Below the pieces are notes generated by a model. The model saw only the letters and a program-made list of their open reading frames with translations, made no database searches and was not told where the DNA came from. Shown here one piece after another: positions 1 to 13,114 of a DNA stretch of 64,000 nucleotides. Made by a program: the position numbers and the translations under genes. This DNA comes from Myxococcales bacterium (GTDB lineage: Bacteria; Myxococcota_A; Polyangia; Polyangiales; JADJMO01): contig JADJMO010000006.1 of assembly GCA_016709545.1 (NCBI GenBank), positions 186,001-250,000 of the forward strand, written 5' to 3'. Each line of letters begins with the position of its first letter. Positions within the stretch are counted from its first letter, which is position 1.

Positions 1-27
1 TCGCCCTTTCTGCCGTCGGCGCCCTGA

Positions 28-1452
<1,425 letters not shown>

Positions 1453-1486
1453 GGGGCTCCTTTGTCTTGCTCGTCGAAGAAGGGGT

Positions 1487-3175
<1,689 letters not shown>

Positions 3176-3210
3176 GGGGCCCGCCGAAGCTAGCGCAATC
3201 CGTGCGACCC

Positions 3211-3258
3211 GCAAGCACTATATTGCCTTCGACCCAGTGCGTTGTTGCAGTATACTGC
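3211..3258. promoter_or_regulatory. boxC/boxR divergent promoter with two GCA-N6-TGC operator-like palindromes
   Basis: In the 87-base divergent gap there are two related 12-mers: GCACTATATTGC at 3215-3226 and the perfect palindrome GCAGTATACTGC at 3247-3258, with centres 32 bases apart (about three helical turns). The right copy contains TATACT (3251-3256), a -10 match for boxR with TTCGAC 17 bases upstream; the start would fall at or next to the ATG at 3263, implying a nearly leaderless mRNA. The left copy contains TATAGT on the minus strand (3222-3217), a -10 candidate for boxC. Overlap of both -10 boxes fits repression by BoxR. The operator assignment is inferred. Confidence 0.55.
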
Positions 3259-3262
3259 TGGC

Positions 3263-3988
3263 ATGCGGGACCGAAGCAAGCTCCTTCGCGACCTCGGCCG
3301 TGCGGTCCGGAACGCTCGTGCCGACCGGGGTCTCACCCTCCGCGAACTGTCCGAGCAAGCCGACGTGAGCATTCGTTTTCTCGCCGATCTCGAGGCCGGT
3401 CGCGGCAACGTCTCGGTGGGTCGACTGCACGACATCGCGGTGGCCCTCGGCACCTCGGCGGCCGAGCTCCTGACCCGGGGCTCGCGCAGAATCATCGCCC
3501 TGCTGGGTTTGCGCGGCGCGGGCAAGAGCACCATCGGTCGGCGCCTCGCGCGCAAGCTCGGCGTGCCCTTCGTCGAGCTCGATCGGGAGGTCGAGGAGGC
3601 AGCAGGGCTCAGCCTCGGGGCGCTCTTCGAGCTCCACGGCGAGGCGTTCTATCGGCGCCTCGAGCGCGAGGCCCTCCAGCGCGTGCTCGATCGCCACGAG
3701 ATCGCCGTCGTGGCCACCGGGGGCAGCATCGTCACCGACGACGAGACCTTCGCGCTGCTCCGGGCGCGTACCCAGACCGTGTGGCTCGCCGCGAGCCCCG
3801 ACTCGCACTGGTCGCGGGTCGTTGCGCAGGGCGACCGCCGGCCGATGGCCAACCGCGACAACGCCAAGGCGGAGCTGGCCCAGCTGCTCGAGCAGCGACG
3901 CCCTCGCTACGAAAAAGCCGACCGCATCGTCGACACGGACGCGCTCGGGGTCGATGGAGTGGTACAGGTGCTCGCTGAGGCCTCGTAG
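3263..3988 (+). CDS. boxR: BoxR/BzdR-type repressor: XRE helix-turn-helix fused to shikimate-kinase-like domain
   Basis: A 241-residue transcription factor. Residues about 8-65 form a Cro/C1-type helix-turn-helix (LTLRELSEQADVSIRFLADL region); residues about 75-241 form a shikimate-kinase-like domain with an intact P-loop GLRGAGKST at 82-90. BzdR and BoxR share this architecture and are released from DNA by benzoyl-CoA, which binds the kinase-like domain. Divergence from boxC supports that role. The ATG at 3263 was chosen because the HTH begins directly after it; upstream TTG codons lie within the operator. The stop overlaps the GTG start of rnc by one base (TAGTG), so the repressor and RNase III are co-translated. 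Confidence 0.93.
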   Translation: MRDRSKLLRDLGRAVRNARADRGLTLRELSEQADVSIRFLADLEAGRGNVSVGRLHDIAVALGTSAAELLTRGSRRIIALLGLRGAGKSTIGRRLARKLGVPFVELDREVEEAAGLSLGALFELHGEAFYRRLEREALQRVLDRHEIAVVATGGSIVTDDETFALLRARTQTVWLAASPDSHWSRVVAQGDRRPMANRDNAKAELAQLLEQRRPRYEKADRIVDTDALGVDGVVQVLAEAS

Positions 3989-4731
3989 TGGATCTCCCCC
4001 CTGATCTCGACCTCGACCCACGTGCGCACCCCTTGCTCGAGGAGGCGCTGACCCATCGCACGTGGTTGAACGAGCACAAGGATCGCCCCGGCGACGACAA
4101 CCAGCGCCTCGAGCTCCTGGGAGACGCCGTGCTCGGCCTCGTGATCGCCGAGGCGCTCTACCATCGGTTGCCGCGCGCCGACGAGGGCCTGCTGTCTCGC
4201 GCGCGCGCGGCCGTCGTGCAGGAGTCGTCGCTCGCGGCCACGGCCCGGCGGGTCGGGCTCGGCGCCGCGTTGCGGCTCGGCCGGGGCGAGATCCAGTCCG
4301 GCGGGCGCGACCGCGACGGCATCCTGGCCGACGCCTTCGAGGCGGTCGTGGGGGCGCTCTACCTCTCGCTCGGCCTCGAGGAGACCCGGGCCTTCGTCGC
4401 GCGCACCCTCGCCGAGGTGCTCGAGGGCGCCGTGGCCGACGCCGAGCGCGGCACGTTCGGCGGCGTCGACGCGCGGGTCAAGGACGCCAAGAGCATCCTG
4501 CAGGAGATCGTGCAGCGCGACGGCGGGCCGCCGCCGGTGTACGAACACGACGCTCCCGAGGGCCCCGTGCACGACCGTACCTTCTCCGTCGCCGTCCATG
4601 CCTTCGGCCGTGTGCTCGGCCGCGGTCAGGGCAAGTCGCGCCGCGAGGCCGAGAAGCGCGCCGCCACCGCGGCCGTGCAAGAGCTCGGGGACGCGACGCC
4701 TCACAAGACAGCGAAGGGAGCCGCGCGATGA
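3988..4731 (+). CDS. rnc: Ribonuclease III
   Basis: Endoribonuclease that cuts double-stranded RNA, for example rRNA precursors. The RNase III signature is at residues 38-50 (NQRLELLGDAVLG) and the second acidic pair is in DAFEAVVGA. A dsRNA-binding domain fills the last 75 residues, beginning near KSILQEIVQ and including GKSRREAEKRAA. The 247-residue length is normal. GTG start overlaps the boxR stop by one base and the TGA stop overlaps the next ATG as ATGA, so three genes are translationally chained. Coupling of a housekeeping nuclease to a catabolic repressor is unusual. Confidence 0.97.
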   Translation: MDLPPDLDLDPRAHPLLEEALTHRTWLNEHKDRPGDDNQRLELLGDAVLGLVIAEALYHRLPRADEGLLSRARAAVVQESSLAATARRVGLGAALRLGRGEIQSGGRDRDGILADAFEAVVGALYLSLGLEETRAFVARTLAEVLEGAVADAERGTFGGVDARVKDAKSILQEIVQRDGGPPPVYEHDAPEGPVHDRTFSVAVHAFGRVLGRGQGKSRREAEKRAATAAVQELGDATPHKTAKGAAR

Positions 4732-5165
4732 AGCGGCGTGCGTTGCTCGCGGGCTCGCTGTCGCTCGCGCTGGTGCGCCTCGCGAAGGCGGACGGCAAGA
4801 AGCCCACCGCCGGGGTGCTCACGCTCGACCAGTACCTCGCCGTGGCCGCCATCCTGTTCGACGAGACGCGGCGGGCGCAGGACTGGGTGGGCGCACATCC
4901 GTCCGACGTCGGGCTCGCCTCGGTCGCGTGGGAGCTCGCCGACCTGCGCGCCCAGCTCGCGGTGCGGCTCGTCGCGCCGCCGGCCGTCAAGCAGGCGCAC
5001 ATGCACCTCTTGCTCGCGATGGAGAACACCACGGCGTCGTTCGACGCGACGATGCGCGGGGACGCGAAGAAGGCCGCGCAGCGCATGGCCGCCGCGCGTA
5101 CCGAGGAGATCACGATGCAGAACGCCCTCGACGCGGCGAAGGTGAAGCTGCCTGCGGTGAAGTGA
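4728..5165 (+). CDS. Small exported protein of unknown function
   Basis: A 145-residue protein with a short N-terminal export signal (MKRRALLAGSLSLALVRLAKA), cleaved most likely after KADG. The rest is predicted to be largely helical, rich in Ala and charged residues, with no cysteine in the mature part and no recognisable catalytic motif. I do not recognise a family. The ATG overlaps the rnc stop (ATGA), and the gene ends 14 bases from the convergent FadL gene. An inference is that it is a periplasmic helical protein; nothing in the sequence ties it to RNA processing or aromatic metabolism. Confidence 0.8.
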   Translation: MKRRALLAGSLSLALVRLAKADGKKPTAGVLTLDQYLAVAAILFDETRRAQDWVGAHPSDVGLASVAWELADLRAQLAVRLVAPPAVKQAHMHLLLAMENTTASFDATMRGDAKKAAQRMAAARTEEITMQNALDAAKVKLPAVK

Positions 5166-5179
5166 GAGGCGCCCCGCCC

Positions 5180-6712
5180 CTAGAACCCAACAGTGAGGTT
5201 CACATTGAACAGGTGGACCATCGACTTGTAGACGCCGTCGGAGCTGGGCGACTTGGAGGTCGAGCCGAACGTGAAATGTTGGCTCTTGCCCTCGGTGTCG
5301 ACGGGTACGAAGTAGAGGTTGGTGTAGCTCCCGGCCACGAAGAAGCTCTTGCTCACCTGCACCCGTGTGCCCACCGACGTGTAGATTCGGGTCGAGTCGA
5401 TGGTGGCGACGTCGATGGTCTCCTTGGGGACCGGGCTCGTGGATACGGTCTCGCCGAAGAACAGCTCGAGCGTGTCGGTCGGGAAGTATCCGACCCCGGC
5501 CGCGAAGTTGACGCTGTCCTTCCAGTTGCGGACGACGTTCTGGACGACGGGGGAGCTGCTGCTCGCGTTGTACTTGTCGTCGAGGTCGCAGGCCGCCGAG
5601 CCGTTCGACTTGGACGCGTTGATGACGCACTGCCCCTTGAGCACCGACCAGCGGACGAACTCGGTGCCGAAGCGCAGCTCCCATTGCTTGTCGACGCGGA
5701 AGCTTCCGGCGAGCCGGAAGATGTCGGGATAGGCCTGCAAGAACTCGATGTCAGTGCGCTCGGCGATCGCGGAGGAGGTGCCGAACTGCTGCTCGAGCGT
5801 GCCCTTCATGCGGGTGGTGCCGAAGCCGGGCTGACTCTGGTACGACAGGCCGACCTTCACCTCGGGGGTGGGCTCCCAGTACAGGCCGAGGCCGAGGGCC
5901 ATGTTGAACCCGTGGGCCTCGATCAGCGCGCGGCCTTCCTTGAGGGCCCCGGACGGCGTCTTCACGTCGTCGGTGCCGTCGAAGTTGCGGGCCCGGACGG
6001 TCGTGATCTTGTGGAAGATGCCGCTCAGGCTCACGCCCACGCTGAGGTGCGCGTCCTCGAAGCGATAGGCAGCGGCGAGTGAGCCGTAGACGGCGAGGAT
6101 CTGCCCGCTGATGTTGACCCAGCGCTGCGGACCGTCGACGGCGCCGGGGAGGTCGGTGCGACCGCTCCAGGCGGAGTTGCGGGCCCACTCCGCTTGCCCA
6201 CCGAACGGCACGAAGAGCGCCGCGCCGACGCGGAGGTTCTTCATGCCGAGGTCGCTGCCGAAGCCGACGAACGGCAGCCCGAGCACGTTCGTGAGCTTGG
6301 CCGTGCCGGTGTTCGCGTTGCGGTAGTTGGGGTCGTCCTTGGTGCTGGCGACCAGGGGTGACAGGGCGCTCGCTGGGCGTTCGTAGCTCGCCGTGCGCAC
6401 GACCAGCGTGCCGTCCAGGGTCACCTGGGTGCCGGTCAACCCTCCCAGAGCGGCCGGGTTGTAATAGACCGCGAAGGGGCTCGGGTTGGCCGCGGTGCCG
6501 TGGTCTCCACCGAAACGCGCCGAGAGATACCCACTGGCCTGGGCCGATCCCGTCCCGAGCAGGAGGGCAGCGGCGAAGGAGACCCCGGCGACTTGCCGCC
6601 CTGGGGAGACTCGGGGGGAGACTCGGGGGGAGACTCGGCCGCGACTGGGCGGGGGAGCTCCGCACTGCCGAGCGCCGAAGGGAGCAGACGGAAACGAGGA
6701 GAAGCGGGACAT
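5180..6712 (-). CDS. OmpP1/FadL/TodX-family outer membrane transport protein
   Basis: A 510-residue outer-membrane beta-barrel of the FadL type, which passes long-chain fatty acids or aromatic hydrocarbons through a lateral opening. After a signal sequence (hydrophobic stretch ending GSAQA at about residues 40-60) comes the family hallmark PSPFAVYYNPAALGGL, then alternating beta strands and a terminal aromatic residue (NLTVGF). The region before the signal peptide is odd: it contains tandem SPRV repeats, so the true start could differ, but no better ATG or GTG exists. Being 1.2 kb from the box genes suggests hydrocarbon uptake, as for TodX; this is inference. Confidence 0.85.
   Translation of the reverse strand: MSRFSSFPSAPFGARQCGAPPPSRGRVSPRVSPRVSPGRQVAGVSFAAALLLGTGSAQASGYLSARFGGDHGTAANPSPFAVYYNPAALGGLTGTQVTLDGTLVVRTASYERPASALSPLVASTKDDPNYRNANTGTAKLTNVLGLPFVGFGSDLGMKNLRVGAALFVPFGGQAEWARNSAWSGRTDLPGAVDGPQRWVNISGQILAVYGSLAAAYRFEDAHLSVGVSLSGIFHKITTVRARNFDGTDDVKTPSGALKEGRALIEAHGFNMALGLGLYWEPTPEVKVGLSYQSQPGFGTTRMKGTLEQQFGTSSAIAERTDIEFLQAYPDIFRLAGSFRVDKQWELRFGTEFVRWSVLKGQCVINASKSNGSAACDLDDKYNASSSSPVVQNVVRNWKDSVNFAAGVGYFPTDTLELFFGETVSTSPVPKETIDVATIDSTRIYTSVGTRVQVSKSFFVAGSYTNLYFVPVDTEGKSQHFTFGSTSKSPSSDGVYKSMVHLFNVNLTVGF
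6606..6638. repeat. 12-bp tandem repeat inside the FadL N-terminus
   Basis: The unit GAGACTCGGGGG occurs two full times plus a nine-base partial copy at 6606-6638. Read on the minus strand it encodes repeated Ser-Pro-Arg-Val just ahead of the signal peptide. The 12-base unit keeps frame, so copy-number change would only lengthen or shorten the leader. Confidence 0.8.
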
Positions 6713-6777
6713 CCAACCGCGAATAAGGCGGTGCGTCGGCCTTGCGTCAAGCCCTATCTTCGTGGCAACGATCCAGG

Positions 6778-7470
6778 ATGGCCTCTTCCCTCCGGCTCGT
6801 CCCGGTCGCGCTCTCCGCAGCCCCCCTCTCGCTGATGCTGCTCGCCTCGGGCGCGGGGTGCGTCGCTCCGCGCTCCGACTACGACGACTACGTGGGGCGG
6901 ACCACCACGCTGCGCGGCACGGACGCGGGCGCCTCCGACGTCGTGCTCGACGTCGATCCGACCGCCGACTTCTCCGGCCTCTACCTCGCCGCGTGTCTGC
7001 CGAGCCTCGCGGCCGATCCCGCGTTCCAGTTCCTGGCGTGGGCCGAGATCAAGGTCGACTTCACCAAGAACACCGTCGACTACACGGGCAACTGGCTCAA
7101 CGAGGCCGCCACCAAGTTCGACAAGGCCTCGTTCGTCGGCGCGCCGCTCGTCAAGAACGGCATGCCGCTCGCGGGCGGCAAGTTCAAGCTGTCCCTCGCC
7201 GAGACCATCGTCCCTGGTGAGTGCCAGCGGCTCGGGCCGAGCAACCTCGTGGTCAAGGACTACTCGGTCGACTACCTGGTCACCGGCAAGAACGCGCTCT
7301 GCGGAGAGATCGCCGGCAAGCTCACCTCGCCGCTCGAGTACGACTTCGCGCCGCCCGGAGATTTCTGCGTCCTCAAGCCCTTCAAGGAGGGTGACCCGCT
7401 CCCGGTCAACAAGGGCGCGGACGGCAAGGACTACGTCGGGGTCGCGGCCTCCGAATTCCACTGCCCGTGA
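6778..7470 (+). CDS. Putative lipoprotein of unknown function
   Basis: A 230-residue exported protein beginning MASSLRLVPVALS with a hydrophobic segment and a lipobox-like GAGC at about residues 20-23, so a diacylglyceryl-cysteine anchor is likely although the -3 residue is not the usual Leu. The mature part has further paired cysteines (GEC, LCGE, DFCV, HCP) that may form disulfides. Local sequence DFSGLYLAACLPSL followed by beta-rich segments suggests a compact beta-sandwich, but no family is recognised. Its TGA overlaps the GTG of the following peptidase gene (GTGA), so the two are co-translated. Confidence 0.75.
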   Translation: MASSLRLVPVALSAAPLSLMLLASGAGCVAPRSDYDDYVGRTTTLRGTDAGASDVVLDVDPTADFSGLYLAACLPSLAADPAFQFLAWAEIKVDFTKNTVDYTGNWLNEAATKFDKASFVGAPLVKNGMPLAGGKFKLSLAETIVPGECQRLGPSNLVVKDYSVDYLVTGKNALCGEIAGKLTSPLEYDFAPPGDFCVLKPFKEGDPLPVNKGADGKDYVGVAASEFHCP

Positions 7471-9568
7471 GCTCGGCGCGCGCGCGCGCGTTCACGCTGC
7501 TCGCGCTCGTCCTCGGGCTCCTCACCCTCGTCTCCACCCATCGCTATGCGGGCTCGCCGCCGCAGGCCGCGACGGAGGCGCCCGAGCGGTTCTCCGCGGC
7601 GCGAGCCCTCGTGGTCCACGCCCGCGTGCTCGGCGATCGACCGCACCCGACCGGCAGCCAGGAGAACGCGGCGGTGCGCGCGCGGCTCTTCGCGCAGCTC
7701 TCGAGCCTCGGCCTCGCGCCACGTGTCCTCCGCCAGTGGCAGTGTGGTCGCTTCGCCTGCGCCTTCGTGCACGACGTGATCGCGGAGCTGCCCGGCGGCG
7801 CTGGGTCGGACGCCCTCCTCCTCGCTTCGCACTACGATTCGGTCCCGGCTGGTCCCGGCGCAGCCGACGACGGCGCCGGGGTCGTGACGCTCCTCGAGGT
7901 GGCCCGCGCCCTGCGCGCTGGCCCCCCTCTCGCACACGACGTCATCCTCCTGTTCTCCGACGGCGAGGAGATCGGGCTGCTCGGCGCCGCAGCGTTCACG
8001 AGCGATCCGGCGATGCGCCGCGTCCGCGCGGTCCTGAACGTGGAGGCGCGCGGCTCGCGGGGGCCAGCGATGATGTTCGAGGCGCCCGTGGACGCAGCTC
8101 CGCTCATCGACGCCCTCGCGCGGGCCGATCGTCCGGTCAGCACCTCCGCGTTCGCCTTCGCCTACCGACAGATGCCCAACGACACCGATTTCTCGGTGTT
8201 CCGTGATCGCGGCGTGCCGGGGCTGAACTTCGCGTTCACCGAGGGGATCGAGCAGTACCACACGCCGGACGACGACCGCGCGCACCTCGATCCACGAAGC
8301 CTGCAGCACGTGGGCGACACGGTGCTCTCGACCACCCGCGCGCTCGCGGAGCGCTCGCCGCTCGTCGCTCGGGGTGGCACGGTCGTGTGGTTCGACGTGC
8401 TCGGCCTCGTGCTCGTGCGCTATCCGCGCGGCCTCGCGGTGCCGCTCGCGCTGGTCGCCACGCTGTTCCTCGCGATCGCGGCGCGTCGCGCGCGAACCAT
8501 GCCCTCGCTGGGCTCGGCCGCGCTCGCGCTCCTCGCGGTGGTGCTCGCCCTCGGGGGAGGCTTCCTCGTGCAGCGCGCGTGCGCCCGCGAGGTGCCTTTC
8601 GTGGCGGAGCCCCGCCCGGTGCTCGTGGCGCTCCACGCCCTGCCCGTCGCGATCGTGCTCTCGTTGTTCGCCCGGCGGGCCCCGAAGAGCACGGTGTTCG
8701 GCGTCCACGCGCTCGGCGTCGCGCTCTCGCTGGTCGTCGGCGCGCTCGCGCCGGATCTCTCGTACTTGTTCCTGTTCCCGGCGCTGGTCGCGTCGTTCAC
8801 CCTGCTCGCCCTCGGTCCCACCGCGCTCGCCGCCGGGATCGGGGCCGTGGCCCAGTGGCTCCCCTGCTTGTTCCTCGTGCCGACCCTGATCCCGACGCTG
8901 GGCCTCGACGCCGCGCCGATCGTCGCCGCGCTCGTCACCTGGATGCTGGTGGCCCTCACGCCGTTCGTGCGCGGGCTCCGTGTCGCGCGGGGCGTGTTCG
9001 GCTCGCTCGCCGTCGTCGCGATGGCGCTGGTGCTCGCGCGGAGGGGACCCACGTTCGATCGCGCCCACCCGCAGAGGGTGACGGTCCGCCTCGAGTTCCC
9101 GCAGGTCGGATGTCCGCGGTGGGTCGTCGACGCGACGTGGGGTGGATTCCCCTGGGGTCACCCACCGAGCGGGATGGTCGGCGGCCCCGCGTGCGGCCTC
9201 GATCCGGGAGGGCGCCCTTCCGTGGTCGAGCTCGGAACGGCCGAGGGCGCGCGCAAGGTGCGTCTGGTCCCCTCGAGCGCCGTCGCCGACACGCTGCTGT
9301 TGCCGGCCCGCGTGCGTGTGCTCCGCATCGCCGGCTCGACGGCCCAGCCCGTCGCCCACGTCTCTCGCTTCGTCGGGGACCGCGCGGCGTACGCCTTCGT
9401 CGGCGTCCCGGCCACAGGCATCGAGCTCGAGCTGGAGGGTGCCTCCGTGACTCCCTCGAGCTGTACGAGGTCCGTCCGTCGGTCGTGGAAGGAGGGCCCG
9501 TGCGGCCTTCCTGGGCCGTCCCGAGCCAGGAGGGAGACCTCACCCTGGTGGCCGCGGCTGGGGGGTGA
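7467..9568 (+). CDS. M28-family zinc peptidase with C-terminal membrane domain (one-base deletion near 9448)
   Basis: After an N-terminal hydrophobic anchor, residues about 30-310 form an M28 metallopeptidase: the zinc motif HYDSVPAGPGAADDGAG, the catalytic EE pair in SDGEEIGLLG, a later Glu in NVEARGS, Asp in NDTDFSVF and His in EQYHTPDDD are all present. About eight hydrophobic segments follow, then a soluble tail, resembling ER metallopeptidase-1-like layouts. As given, the reading frame runs on to a TGA at 9674, but GC-rich codon pattern switches frame at about 9448 and the shifted frame (LELYEVRPSV...) ends at 9568. Adding one C (GTCGAC) gives 700 residues. I favour the shorter, corrected end. 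Confidence 0.83.
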
Positions 9569-9601
9569 ATTTTTTGCGCAGCGCGCGCCGTCTGCGTCGT
9601 T

Positions 9602-9617
9602 CTCTGGGGTCGCAGAG
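9602..9617. promoter_or_regulatory. Inverted repeat CTCTG-N6-CAGAG upstream of sigma-54 promoter
   Basis: A perfect five-base inverted repeat with a six-base spacer, ending 25 bases before the -24 element. It could be an activator site for the NtrC-type protein encoded two genes downstream. It is closer than typical upstream activating sequences, so the assignment is tentative. Confidence 0.3.
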
Positions 9618-9642
9618 TCCCGAGACATGCGAAATCCTTGCG

Positions 9643-9658
9643 TGGCGCGCGGTTTGCT
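9643..9658 (+). promoter_or_regulatory. Sigma-54 (-24/-12) promoter candidate for the usp operon
   Basis: TGGCGCG-N4-TTGCT matches the sigma-54 consensus TGGCACG-N4-TTGCW at 11 of 12 defined positions, with the invariant GG (9644-9645) and GC (9656-9657) exactly ten bases apart. Transcription would begin near 9669, two bases before the usp ATG at 9671, implying a leaderless or nearly leaderless message. The operon itself encodes a sigma-54 activator, which supports the call. No experimental evidence is available. Confidence 0.6.
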
Positions 9659-9670
9659 GGACGGCGAGGC

Positions 9671-10141
9671 ATGACCCTCCGGCGCATCCTGGTGCCTGTC
9701 GACTTCAGTGCCTGCTCGGACCTCGCCCTCGACTGGGCGCGTTCGGTGTCGGGTGCCGAAACAGAGATCACCGTGCTCCACGTCTGGGAGGCACCGGCGT
9801 ACAGCGGCATGGAGTCGCTGATGGTGGTGCACGAGGCCGGGAAGCCCAACCAGACCCTCAACGAATACGTGCACGGTCAGGCCAAGAAGGAGCTCGACGC
9901 CCAGGTCGAGCGCGCCCGCGGTCGGGGGGTCAAGGTCGCCGCGGTCGAGCTCGTGGCGGGCGCCCCGGACGACGTCGTCGTGCGGCGCTCCGAGGAGTTC
10001 GATCTCGTCGTGATGGGCACCCACGGGCGTGGCCTCATCGCGCACCTGCTCGTCGGCTCGGTCGCCGAGCGCGTCGTTCGCAAGGCCAAGTGCGCAGTCC
10101 TCACGGTGCGCGAGGCCCAGAACCCGCCCAAGGATGGCTGA
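9671..10141 (+). CDS. Universal stress protein (UspA family)
   Basis: A 156-residue cytoplasmic UspA-fold protein. The N-terminal strand ILVPVDFSACS and the C-terminal nucleotide-binding motif GTHGRGLIAHLLVGSVAERVV (pattern G-x2-G-x9-G-S/T) are intact, so it probably binds ATP. The ATG at 9671 places the first beta strand five residues in, as in the family; a start at 9638 would be upstream of the predicted sigma-54 transcription start. It is first in a four-gene operon with a globin-sensor kinase, an NtrC-type activator and hemerythrin, suggesting a role in oxygen, nitric oxide or energy stress. Confidence 0.95.
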   Translation: MTLRRILVPVDFSACSDLALDWARSVSGAETEITVLHVWEAPAYSGMESLMVVHEAGKPNQTLNEYVHGQAKKELDAQVERARGRGVKVAAVELVAGAPDDVVVRRSEEFDLVVMGTHGRGLIAHLLVGSVAERVVRKAKCAVLTVREAQNPPKDG

Positions 10142-10145
10142 TTCC

Positions 10146-11728
10146 ATGTCGCTCGAGCGGGGGTTCCTCGAGGTGCAGCGCTATGTGCGCTGGACCGACG
10201 AGGACCTCGCCCGCCTGCGCACCTTCGCGCCGCTCGTGGAGACTCGCCTGCGCGAGATTGCCACCGTGTTCTACGAGCGTTCGCGGGAGTTCGAGGAGGC
10301 GCACGCCGTGTTCACCGGCGAGGAGCAGATCGCCCGCCTGCAGCGCTCGCTCGTGGCCTGGATGCGGCGGGTCCTCACCCGTGACCGCGACTTCATGTAC
10401 TGCCGTGAGACCGCCACCATCGGCCACGTCCACGTCAAGGTCGGGCTCCACCAGCGGTACATGTTCGCCGCGATGACCATCGTCCGCGACGAGCTCGGGA
10501 AGGCCGTCCACGCGCTCCTGCCGCCCGACGCTACGCAGCCGACCATCAGCGCCCTCAACCGCGCCCTCGACGTCGAGCTGGCGGTCATGACCCAGGCCTA
10601 CAACGACGACCACCTCGAGCGCCTCCGGCGGGCCGAGCGGCTCGCGCGGGACGACCTCGGCCGCGCCCTCGCGCGGAGCGAACGCCGCTACGAGAACGCG
10701 GTCGAGCTCGCGCCCGACCTCATGCTCGGCCTCGGCGGGAACGGTACGATCCTCCTGTTCAATCGCGCGGCCGAGCGGGTCACGGGCTGGGCCCGCGACG
10801 AGGCCTGCCTGCGGGCGTTCTCCGAGCTCATGATCCGTGAGGACCACCGGGCCAAGGCCGAGGCGGCCTTCGCGCGCACCCGGCTCGGGGTCGCGCACCT
10901 CGCCGCGCCGCTCCTCACCCGGGCGGGCAACGTGCGCCTCGTGCACTGGTTCTTCTCGCGCATCCCGGACGACGGAAGCACCGGGGACGACGTGAGCATG
11001 CTGGCGATTGGGCGCGACGTGACCGACGAGGAGGCGCTCTCGCAGCGCACGCGGCAAGCCGAGAAGCTGGCCGCGGTGGGCACCCTCGCCGCGGGCCTCG
11101 CCCACGAGATCCGCAACCCGCTCAACGGGGCGCAGCTGCACCTCACCTTCCTCGAGCGTGAGCTCCGCAAGAAGAAGGTCGGCGGGGAGGCGATCGAGGC
11201 GGTCGAGGTCGTCGGCGGAGAGATCCGCCGCCTCGGCGCCCTCGTGCAGGAGTTCCTGGATTTCGCCCGTCCGAAGCCCCTCGATCGCGCCCGCGGGTCG
11301 CTGTTCGTGCTCGCCCGCAAGGCGATCGCGATGGCGAAGCCTGACCGCGCCGGCGTCGTCCTCGACCTCGACCTGCCCAGCACGGACATCGAGGTCGACA
11401 TGGACGGCAATCGCATGATGCAGGTGCTCTTGAACCTGCTGTCCAACGCGACCGACGCCGTCGGCGACAACGGGCGGGTCGTGCTGCGCGTCCGCCGCCG
11501 CCCCTCCGAGGCGGTGGTCGAGATCGAGGACGACGGCCCTGGACTGCCCGGTGGCGACTCGGCCCCGGTCTTCGACGCCTTCTACACCACGAAGTCCAAC
11601 GGCACGGGGCTCGGCCTCGCCATCGTGCACCGCATCGTGACCGATCACGGCGGGACCATCTCGGTCGAGAGCAAGAAGGGCCAGACCATCTTCCGCGCGA
11701 CGCTGCCCCTGAGCGAAGGGATCCCCCA

Positions 11729-11732
<4 letters not shown>
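10146..11732 (+). CDS. Globin-coupled sensor histidine kinase (protoglobin-PAS-HisKA-HATPase)
   Basis: A 528-residue soluble kinase with no membrane segment. Residues 1-165 are a protoglobin domain carrying the proximal heme histidine motif IGxxHxxxGL (His96). A PAS domain spans about 180-300, then HisKA with the phosphorylated His near 320 in GLAHEIRNPLNG, then the ATPase domain with N box (LLNLLSNATDAV), G1 (DDGPGLP) and G2 (GTGLGLAIV). It should sense O2, NO or CO through heme and phosphorylate the adjacent response regulator. ATG 10146 is preferred because AAGGA lies about 12 bases upstream; ATG 10134 is an alternative. Its TGA overlaps the next ATG. Confidence 0.93.

Positions 11733-13110
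<1,378 letters not shown>

Positions 13111-13114
<4 letters not shown>

Noticed and set aside
9671..9674. ATGA overlap coupling the M28 peptidase with usp
   Set aside because: The overlap is only present in the uncorrected frame, whose last 75 codons have poor codon bias and cross a promoter match.
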